A DNA stretch of 64,000 nt, taken from positions 248,001 to 312,000 of the forward strand of contig JACKNH010000004.1 of NCBI GenBank assembly GCA_024234975.1, in the 5' to 3' direction. Both the position numbers and the translations under genes were made by a program. The notes below the pieces were generated by a model that saw nothing but the letters and a program-made list of their open reading frames with translations, was not told where the DNA came from and ran no database searches. The stretch comes from Gammaproteobacteria bacterium (GTDB lineage: Bacteria; Pseudomonadota; Gammaproteobacteria; Ga0077536). Positions within the stretch are counted from its first letter, which is position 1, and every line of letters begins with the position of its first letter. Positions 9,444 to 16,359 of the stretch are shown in pieces.

Positions 9444-10061
9444 GTGGGGCGCCGACAGGTTGATTCGCGTGAATTGCGGGCAGAGCTCGCCCACCTGTCC
9501 GCACGCCTGCTCGCCGAGGGGGGCGCCGCCGATTTTCAGTCAGCGAAACGCAAGGCCGCCGAACAGTTGGGCGTTGGTTCGCCGCGCGCGTGGCCGGAGA
9601 ATCTGGAAGTTCAGCAGGCGTTGATGGAGTACCAGCAGCTGTTCGAACCTGAAGCTTTGCAGTTGAGGCTCCGGCGCATGCGCGAATGCGCACTCGTTGT
9701 CATGGATCGATTGGTGCAGTTCGAGCCCTGTCTGGTCGGACCTGCCCTGTACGGGACTGCCTGCGAAGATACGCCGGTGACGTTGCATATCTTCAGCGAC
9801 GAGCCCGAAGCGGTAGTCCGTGCATTGATCGACCAGCGTATTCCGTTCGATGAGGACGAGCGCCGGTTGCGGGTCGCTGGCAGCCAATCTCAATCGTTCC
9901 CCATGTTCAGCTTTGCCGTCGACACGCAGGAGGTCGAGCTGGTGGTCTTTCCGTCCCACCAGGGTCGGGATCGTCCACTCAGTCCATTGGACGGCAAACC
10001 CATGCAGCGCGCCGATCGAGCAAAAGTCGAGGCGTTGCTGAACGCCGCTGACGTCGCCTGA
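9444..10061 (+). CDS. conserved protein of unknown function upstream of priA
   Basis: 205 residues, GTG start six bases after the mrcA stop and ten bases before priA, so probably co-transcribed. The N-terminal half is helical with a repeated EL/AQ-rich pattern (RKAAEQLGVG...NLEVQQALMEYQQLF). The C-terminal half (LVGPALYGTACEDTPVTLHIFSDEPEAVVRALIDQRIPF) resembles a nucleotidyltransferase-like fold but lacks a clear GS-x-D catalytic motif. No signal peptide or TM segment. I recognise it only as a small protein often found near priA in gammaproteobacteria, so no function is assigned. Confidence 0.7.
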   Translation: MGRRQVDSRELRAELAHLSARLLAEGGAADFQSAKRKAAEQLGVGSPRAWPENLEVQQALMEYQQLFEPEALQLRLRRMRECALVVMDRLVQFEPCLVGPALYGTACEDTPVTLHIFSDEPEAVVRALIDQRIPFDEDERRLRVAGSQSQSFPMFSFAVDTQEVELVVFPSHQGRDRPLSPLDGKPMQRADRAKVEALLNAADVA

Positions 10062-10070
10062 GCGCGGCAG

Positions 10071-12260
10071 ATGTTGGTCCGCGTTGCGGTTTTCGCGCCC
10101 GTATCCGGCACATTTGACTACCGGGTGAACGCCGCCCGACTGCCCGCCATAGGCGCGCGGGTGTTGGTGCCGTTTGGACGTGCCCGCAAGATGGGCGTGG
10201 TGCTTGAACACCTGCCCCATAGTGCTGTGGCAAGGGAAAAGCTGAAATCGGTCGTCGAGGTCGTAGATGAGTCGCCTGTCGCAGGCCCGGCGGTGCTGGC
10301 ATTGGCGAGGCGGGCGGCGGCGTACTATCGCTATCCTCTGGGTGAGGTCCTCGCGCTGGCTATGCCGGCTTCGTTGCGCAAAGCCACAGCGCAGGGACCT
10401 GCCACCGAAACCAACTATCGCATCTCTGAAGCCGGACGTGCCGCACTGGGCACTACGACTTTGCGTGCTCCCAGGCAGCGGGAAGTTCTGGCGCTGGTTG
10501 CGAGCGGCGACTTCAGTGAGCAGCAACGGTCCGCACTGGCATTCGATTGGCGACGGCCGCTGCGCGATCTGCGCGAACGTGGCTGGGTGGAAGAGCTGCA
10601 AACGCAAGCGGCCTACTCCCCGGTGGTACCGTCAGCGGCGACGCCCTCGCCACTGCAATTGAATGGCGCCCAGGCAGAGGCGGTGTCATCGATCAGTGAG
10701 GGGTGCGATGCCTTCGTGGTGTGGCTGCTGCAGGGGGTGACCGGCAGCGGCAAAACGGAAGTCTATCTGCGGGCGGCGCAACAGGTGCTGGAACAGGGTC
10801 GCCAGCTGCTTATCCTGGTTCCTGAGATAGCGCTGACCGAGCATTTTGTCAGTCGCGTATCAGCAGCCACCGGCCAGCCTCCTGCGTTGTACCATTCCGG
10901 GCTGACAGAGAGTGAGCGCGCACTGACCTGGCAGGCCTCGGCAGATGGTCGGGCCAGAGTCGTCATAGGAACCCGGTCGGCGATATGGCTGCCGTGTCGG
11001 CGGTTGGGCCTGGTTGTAGTCGACGAGGAACATGACGGCTCGTACAAGCAGGCCGAAGGGATGCGGTATTCGGCACGGGACGTGGCAGTGATGCGGGCGA
11101 GCCTGGAGTCGGTGCCGGTGATTCTCGGTTCGGCGACGCCATCGATGGAATCCCTGGTCAATGTCGAACGCGGCAAGTATCGAGCACTGTTGTTGCCGGG
11201 ACGGGCTGGTGCGGCAAAGCCACCTGCCATGCAGGTTGTCGACCTGCGGGGCCGTAAGCTGGAGACGTCGATATCGCCCGAACTGCTCGACGCCATAACC
11301 CGGCGCCTGGCCCGCGGCGAGCAAAGCCTGTTGTTTCTGAACCGGCGCGGTTATGCGCCGACGCTGATGTGTCACCAGTGCGGGGAAGCCGCGCAGTGCA
11401 ACAGATGTCATGCCCGGCTCGTGTACCACAAGTGGCGTTCAAAGCTGGTCTGCCATCACTGTGGCGGCGAGCAGCCATGGCGGGGAAGGCTTGACTGTTG
11501 CGATCAGCCGGAGCCGATTGCGGTCGGGGCCGGCACCGAGCGGCTGGAGGAAACGATGCGTGCGTTGTTGCCCAATGCCCGCATCGCCCGGATTGATCGT
11601 GATTCGACGCGCAGCAAGGGCAGCCGCACACGCCTGTTGAAAGCGGTCCTGGCGCAGGAAGTGGATGTGCTGATCGGCACCCAGATGATCGCCAAGGGCC
11701 ATCATTTCCCGGCGGTGACGCTGGTGGGTATCGTCGACGCCGACCAGTTGCTCTACAGCGCGGATTTCCGTGCCGGTGAACGCTTCGTACAGCAGACCTT
11801 GCAGGTTGCAGGTCGCGCAGGCCGCGCCGAAAAACCGGGCGAGGTCTTGATCCAGACGCATTTGCCGACGCATCCGCTGCTACGCCTTCTGCTGGGTGAA
11901 GGTTACCAGGCCTGCGCGGACCATATCCTTGCGGAACGTCGACTTGGTGCTTTCCCACCGTATTCGGCAATGGCGTTGATACGAGCCGAAGCAAACCATG
12001 TCGACCAGGCAACGGCCTTCCTGCGTCGCTGTGCCGACGTGCTGGCGCAGGCCGGAATCCGTGACGTCAGCTGGATGGGGCCGGTGCCGGCGCCAATGGA
12101 GAAGCGCGCCGGCATGTTCCGCTGGCAGCTGTTACTCAACGCATCTGCCAGGCCCAGGCTCGGACAGGCACTGGATGTGCTGATCGATGCCCTGCCGTCC
12201 CTGCGGGAGTCCGGCCGGGTGCGATGGTCGTTGGATGTGGATCCGCTGGAGCTCTTTTGA
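10071..12260 (+). CDS. priA: primosomal replication restart helicase PriA
   Basis: 3'-5' DNA helicase that reloads the replisome at stalled forks. The 729 residues contain an N-terminal 3'-DNA-binding domain, Walker A GVTGSGKT (222-229), Walker B DEEH, and helicase motifs through QVAGRAGRAEKPGEV. The zinc region has CHQCG, CNRCH and CHHCG pairs, but the fourth CPxC pair reads LDCC. Compared with E. coli PriA, the first cysteine of that pair (equivalent to C476) is leucine and a cysteine sits next to the last one. The reading frame is intact there. Confidence 0.97.
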   Translation: MLVRVAVFAPVSGTFDYRVNAARLPAIGARVLVPFGRARKMGVVLEHLPHSAVAREKLKSVVEVVDESPVAGPAVLALARRAAAYYRYPLGEVLALAMPASLRKATAQGPATETNYRISEAGRAALGTTTLRAPRQREVLALVASGDFSEQQRSALAFDWRRPLRDLRERGWVEELQTQAAYSPVVPSAATPSPLQLNGAQAEAVSSISEGCDAFVVWLLQGVTGSGKTEVYLRAAQQVLEQGRQLLILVPEIALTEHFVSRVSAATGQPPALYHSGLTESERALTWQASADGRARVVIGTRSAIWLPCRRLGLVVVDEEHDGSYKQAEGMRYSARDVAVMRASLESVPVILGSATPSMESLVNVERGKYRALLLPGRAGAAKPPAMQVVDLRGRKLETSISPELLDAITRRLARGEQSLLFLNRRGYAPTLMCHQCGEAAQCNRCHARLVYHKWRSKLVCHHCGGEQPWRGRLDCCDQPEPIAVGAGTERLEETMRALLPNARIARIDRDSTRSKGSRTRLLKAVLAQEVDVLIGTQMIAKGHHFPAVTLVGIVDADQLLYSADFRAGERFVQQTLQVAGRAGRAEKPGEVLIQTHLPTHPLLRLLLGEGYQACADHILAERRLGAFPPYSAMALIRAEANHVDQATAFLRRCADVLAQAGIRDVSWMGPVPAPMEKRAGMFRWQLLLNASARPRLGQALDVLIDALPSLRESGRVRWSLDVDPLELF

Positions 12261-12278
12261 CGGTAGACCAGTGACGGT

Positions 12279-12297
12279 CATCGCGGCTGCCGCGATG
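12279..12297. other. hairpin after priA
   Basis: CATCGCGG / CCGCGATG stem with a CTG loop 20 bases after the priA stop. No T-run follows, so it is a weak terminator candidate at most, possibly an mRNA 3'-end stabiliser. Confidence 0.35.
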
Positions 12298-12399
12298 GGG
12301 CCGCGCAGAACTTACACGTGAATTTTTCTTTATCTGGCGCTAGACTAGCTCGGATTGTTACGGTCTTACTTTACTTTCCGGAGCCGGCTTCAAAGCACT

Positions 12400-13056
12400 A
12401 TGCCTCGCGACTACAAGCATTCAATTGCGCGCAAGCGGCGCCCGGAGCGGACGCCATTCGGGAGCTGGACGTCGTTCACTTCAGGACTGCTGCTGGGACT
12501 GTTCGTCGCCTTCCTGACCTACCTGTTTGCGGACGAGATTCACCGGTTCGTTGAGCAGGGCAAGAGTGGCGCAACCATAAGCGACGCCAGCCCTGTGATC
12601 GAGTTCGATGCGACGCCCGAGCCGGCAGACGCTGCAGCCGATACCGACTTCGATTTCTACACCATATTGCCGCAGATGGAAGTGCCGGTGTCCGAATGGG
12701 AAGTGGACGAACCGCGACGAAATGCCGCGGCCCGCAGCGAGCCCGTCGCCGACAAGCCTGCGGTTACCGCGACCACCGAGACAGCCAGGCCCGGCCGCAA
12801 GATTGCCTACGTATTGCAGGTGGGGGCATATCAGAATGACGGTGACGCAGAGCGGGCCAGGGCAAACCTTGCGTTGCTGGGCATCAGTGCCAGTGTGCAG
12901 CGGGTGGTGATTAACGGCCAGGAAACCTGGAACCGGGTTCACGTTGGCCCGTTCACCGATCTCGATATGCTGAATTCAATGGTCAACCGCCTCAAGCGCA
13001 ACGAGATCGACTACATCATGTTGCGGATAGGCGATACCTCGGTTACCGCGCGCTGA
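12400..13056 (+). CDS. FtsN-like SPOR-domain cell-division protein
   Basis: 218 residues in the FtsN layout: a basic cytoplasmic N-terminus (PRDYKHSIARKRRPER), one TM helix near 25-45 (SGLLLGLFVAFLTYLFADEI), a Pro/Ala/acidic periplasmic linker, and a C-terminal SPOR domain (YVLQVGAYQNDGDAERARANL...VHVGPFTDLDMLNSMVNRL) that binds denuded septal peptidoglycan. Position downstream of priA matches FtsN-type genes in gammaproteobacteria. I chose the ATG at 12400 because translation from 12355 would add a hydrophobic leader not seen in the family. Confidence 0.85.
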   Translation: MPRDYKHSIARKRRPERTPFGSWTSFTSGLLLGLFVAFLTYLFADEIHRFVEQGKSGATISDASPVIEFDATPEPADAAADTDFDFYTILPQMEVPVSEWEVDEPRRNAAARSEPVADKPAVTATTETARPGRKIAYVLQVGAYQNDGDAERARANLALLGISASVQRVVINGQETWNRVHVGPFTDLDMLNSMVNRLKRNEIDYIMLRIGDTSVTAR

Positions 13057-13083
13057 CCGCGTCGGACTGACGGATTCCGCGCC

Positions 13084-13761
13084 TTATGCGCCCGCCGGCT
13101 CAGTGGCTTTCAACAAGCGTTCGAGGTTGGTACGGACGGCGGAATGGAATTTCGATTCGCCCGCGTCGTTGAGGTAGTAGCTGGTCAGACGGATTTCCTG
13201 GCTCAGGTAGAACCGTAGCGTGCGTTCCACGCCGCGCACCCAGTCCCCCCACGGCGTCTGCTTCCCGCTGAGCAGTTCCGCTTCTTCGCGCAATGCCAGG
13301 GCCTTGGCGAAGAACGTATCGAAAGGTGCCGCCAGACCGGATAAATCAGCGGCACGCACAGCCTTTTGTTCGGTAGTGGTGAAGCTGCCATCGCGACCGG
13401 TCGCCATGATGGCATCGACGACCTTGCCCACTTTGCCGGCGAAACGTTCATGGCGTGGCAGGATCTCTTCAGCCAATGCTGCGGAATAGGCTTCCTTGCA
13501 ATCAAACCCCAGTGCCGCATGGTCACGGTGAAAGCCGGCGTCATGGAACAGGCTGGCGGCATAGACGATGTCCGAATCAATCCGGACCCCCTCCTGCTCG
13601 CAGCGGTGGATGATGTCCTCGCCCGCGGCGACGACGTCCAAGGCATGGGCGAAATTGTGGTACGGCAGACGTTCGTCGTACAGGTCGGCCACTTCTGCTT
13701 CCAACTCTGAGTCTCGCATCCTGTCGTCTCGCTTGGCGCTGGCCGGTTCGAGGCCATGCAT
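13084..13761 (-). CDS. HD-domain protein, probable phosphohydrolase
   Basis: About 225 residues with the HD-superfamily metal ligands in order: H in YHNFAHALDVV, HD in SLFHDAGFHRDH, and D in RAADLSGL. Such proteins hydrolyse phosphomonoesters or nucleotides, but the substrate is not predictable here. The open frame continues upstream into tRNA-Gly and there encodes GSIPITRST, the translation of a tRNA 3' half, so starts before 13761 are excluded. ATG 13719 is the alternative start. The gene lies just downstream of the tRNA on the same strand. Confidence 0.8.
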   Translation of the reverse strand: MHGLEPASAKRDDRMRDSELEAEVADLYDERLPYHNFAHALDVVAAGEDIIHRCEQEGVRIDSDIVYAASLFHDAGFHRDHAALGFDCKEAYSAALAEEILPRHERFAGKVGKVVDAIMATGRDGSFTTTEQKAVRAADLSGLAAPFDTFFAKALALREEAELLSGKQTPWGDWVRGVERTLRFYLSQEIRLTSYYLNDAGESKFHSAVRTNLERLLKATEPAGA

Positions 13762-13787
13762 GGGCGTCTGCCGTGTTTTTATTATTG

Positions 13788-13861
13788 TGGAGCGGGTGAT
13801 GGGAATCGAACCCACACTCTCAGCTTGGGAAGCTGATGTTCTACCATTGAACTACACCCGC
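13788..13861 (-). tRNA. tRNA-Gly (anticodon CCC)
   Basis: 74 nt including encoded CCA. The acceptor stem GCGGGTG / CACCCGC pairs perfectly. The D-arm is GTTCAATGGTAGAAC, the anticodon stem TCAGC/GCTGA with loop TTCCCAA gives anticodon CCC (reads GGG), and the T-loop is GGTTCGATTCC. Confidence 0.97.
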
Positions 13862-14094
13862 GGCCCGCCCAATTTTAGACACTTGGCAAACCGTGGCAAG
13901 GGTAGCGGTTGGCGATTCGGGTTGCCGCCATGGGTGCGAATTGTTCAATGCGCGTTGCAGCGTCCTGCCAACGCCGACCTAAAGATATCCATCTGCGTTC
14001 CGCTGATTGAGCGGCAATACCAGGCGTTGTTGCACATGGTAATGTTGGAGCGATATCGTTATCATTTCAGGCGCTTACCAAGGGATACCCGGCG

Positions 14095-14493
14095 TTGACA
14101 GGCACCAACCACAGCAGCCCAACGGTGATGATCGTTGATGACAGCCCGTCCGTACGGTTGTTCTTCGAGCGGAGCCTGGAGGGGTTTGACCTCAACCTGG
14201 TCAGCTGTGAATCCGCGGAGCAGGCGTTGGAGCGTCTGGTCGATACCACGCCGGCACTGGTGTTTCTCGATATCATCATGCCGGACAAGGATGGACTGAC
14301 CTTCCTGCAGGAGATGCGAAGATTGCCCGGTCACGCCGAAACGCCGGTGATTGTTGTGAGTTCCAAGGACTATGCGCAGGACAAGATGACCGCCAAACAA
14401 CTGGGCGCGAGGGAGTTTGTAATCAAGCCGATGAGCACACGGACGATTCAGGATATCGTTACCCAGTACACCGCTTGCGGTGCCCCTACCTGA
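14095..14493 (+). CDS. single-domain (CheY-like) response regulator
   Basis: 132 residues comprising only a receiver domain: acidic pair in VMIVDDSP, phospho-acceptor Asp in LVFLDIIMPDKDG, switch Ser in VVSSKD, and Lys in FVIKP. No output domain. The start is a TTG preceded by AGGGA; a later ATG would remove the first beta strand. The next gene begins 15 bases on, so the two are probably co-transcribed. The cognate kinase is unknown; the RpfC-like hybrid kinase 1.9 kb downstream is one candidate. Confidence 0.88.
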   Translation: MTGTNHSSPTVMIVDDSPSVRLFFERSLEGFDLNLVSCESAEQALERLVDTTPALVFLDIIMPDKDGLTFLQEMRRLPGHAETPVIVVSSKDYAQDKMTAKQLGAREFVIKPMSTRTIQDIVTQYTACGAPT

Positions 14494-14508
14494 GCCAGCG
14501 CACCGGGC

Positions 14509-15423
14509 ATGTCAAACAGCGACGCATACCTTCGGTTCTGGGGGGTCAGAGGTTCTTACGCCGCGCCGCATAAGACGCATCTGGGCGTCGGCGGAAATAC
14601 TTCCTGTGTTGAATTGCGGGTCGATGACTACCTGCTGGTATTCGACGGCGGCACCGGCATCATTTCCCTGGGCGAGGAACTCGTTGCGCAGGGCAAGGTG
14701 CACGACATGCTGGTGTTGTTCACGCATTATCATTGGGACCATATCTGCGGCCTGCCATTTTTTGTCCCGGCCTTTCTGCCGAACTGGCAGATCAAGTTCT
14801 TCGGGCCCGGCGAGAACTCTGCGGATATCGAGCGCCGCCTGTCCGATCAAATGAAGGCGCCATATTTCCCGGTCGAAACTGAAACCTGGCAGGCGGAAAT
14901 CGACTACCTGGATCCGAAGCGTGAAGGCCTGGTCCACGGGCCGTTCCATATTTCACACCACAACGTGCATCACCCGGGTGTCACCTATGGTTACCGGGTA
15001 CAGGTCCGTGGCAAGAGTATCGTCTACGTGTCCGACAACGAAATCCTGTTTCTGCGGCGCTCGATCGATCAACGGTCGGCGGAGTTCAATGCCGAGGAAC
15101 ATGCATTGTTGAACGACATCGAGAACGAAGAGCGGGCTCTTGAACTGGATGCCATTCGCGGCGCGGATATCCTGATTCACGATGCCCAGTACACGCCGCA
15201 CGATTACGGCAAGAAGCGTGGATGGGGACACTCCTGCTACATCGATACGGTGACCAGCGCCATCGACGCCGGGGTGAAGACGCTGTACCTCTATCATCAT
15301 GATCCGACCTACGATGATCGTGCTGTGCAGTCGATCTACCAGCATTGCCTGGAAATCATCGCCGAACGGGGTTCGGACCTGCGCTGTCACATCGCCATTG
15401 AAGGTCTGGTCGTCGACATTTAG
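14509..15423 (+). CDS. metallo-beta-lactamase-fold hydrolase
   Basis: 304 residues beginning LRFWGVRGSYAAP, typical of the PhnP/phosphodiesterase-like branch. Metal ligands are in THYHWDHICGLPFF (HxHxDH), SHHNVHH, VYVSDNE and the C-terminal YLYHHDP. No signal peptide, so cytoplasmic. It may act on a cyclic nucleotide or phosphodiester, but the substrate cannot be read from the sequence. The tight spacing with a CheY-like receiver suggests a signalling role. Confidence 0.82.
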   Translation: MSNSDAYLRFWGVRGSYAAPHKTHLGVGGNTSCVELRVDDYLLVFDGGTGIISLGEELVAQGKVHDMLVLFTHYHWDHICGLPFFVPAFLPNWQIKFFGPGENSADIERRLSDQMKAPYFPVETETWQAEIDYLDPKREGLVHGPFHISHHNVHHPGVTYGYRVQVRGKSIVYVSDNEILFLRRSIDQRSAEFNAEEHALLNDIENEERALELDAIRGADILIHDAQYTPHDYGKKRGWGHSCYIDTVTSAIDAGVKTLYLYHHDPTYDDRAVQSIYQHCLEIIAERGSDLRCHIAIEGLVVDI

Positions 15424-15528
15424 GCGCATTCGCTTCAATGCCCCCACGGCAGGCGTGTACACTGCGCCACCGGCAATGCACGACTGTTCCGGCGGCTCCC
15501 GCATCCCCGTCATTCTTGTCGTCACAAC

Positions 15529-16233
15529 ATGAACCAGGACCTCGTGGAAACCGATCAATACCGATTGCGGACCGTACGCAGTTTCGTGCGTCGTGAAGGC
15601 CGTATCACCGATGCCCAGGAGCGCGCACTGGCCGATCACTGGCCAGCATACGGTGTGGATGATTTCCAGCGGTTGACCGACCTCGATGCACTGTTCGGGC
15701 GCCGTGCGCCGCGGGTGCTGGAAATCGGTTACGGCACCGGCGACAACCTGGCGGCCATGGCCCGCGCGTACCCGGCGACAGATTTCCTCGGCGCGGAGGT
15801 CTATCGACCAGGGGTGGGTAAGGCGCTGGCGACACTTGTTGCGCAGCGTAGTGCCAATGTCCGGCTGGTCATGCGCGACGCGGTTGAATTGATGGCGACA
15901 CTACCTGATGCGTCACTGGATGCAGTGTACGTCTTGTTTCCCGACCCCTGGCCCAAGTTACGCCACCACAAGCGGCGCCTGGTCTCTGCCGTGTTTGCGG
16001 ACGACATTGTACGGGTGCTCAAACGGGGCGGACGGTGGTATCTCGCCACGGATGATGAGAACTATGCCCATCACATGGCTGAGATTTGCAGCAACGAACC
16101 GCGATTGAGTAATCTCACCCCGGCAGCCATGTGGAGTCTCCGGCCGCACATCCGGCCGCTGACCAGGTTCGAATCGCGCGGGTTGCGGGCCGGTCACGTC
16201 GTCAGGGACCTGTGCTTCGTCAACTTAGGTTGA
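15529..16233 (+). CDS. trmB: tRNA (guanine-N7-)-methyltransferase
   Basis: SAM-dependent enzyme that makes m7G46 in tRNA. The 234 residues have the SAM-binding VLEIGYGTGDNL, FLGAEVYRPGVG, and the family signature FPDPWPKLRHHKRRLV, ending with TRFESRGLRAGHVVRDL. Length and motifs are standard for TrmB. Confidence 0.96.
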   Translation: MNQDLVETDQYRLRTVRSFVRREGRITDAQERALADHWPAYGVDDFQRLTDLDALFGRRAPRVLEIGYGTGDNLAAMARAYPATDFLGAEVYRPGVGKALATLVAQRSANVRLVMRDAVELMATLPDASLDAVYVLFPDPWPKLRHHKRRLVSAVFADDIVRVLKRGGRWYLATDDENYAHHMAEICSNEPRLSNLTPAAMWSLRPHIRPLTRFESRGLRAGHVVRDLCFVNLG

Positions 16234-16359
16234 CCTTCGCACCGCTCAGGACTGTTGTCATGACCGGCATCGGCAACATTGACTGCCACCAGGAAGGTAA
16301 GCCAGGAACGGCTATGGCCACACAAAAAATCAATAATTTCCTAAAGTTGAGGCGTTCCA

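Noticed and set aside
13762..13815. N-terminal extension of the HD-domain protein beginning GSIPITRST
   Set aside because: This peptide is the translation of the tRNA-Gly 3' half and does not belong to the protein.
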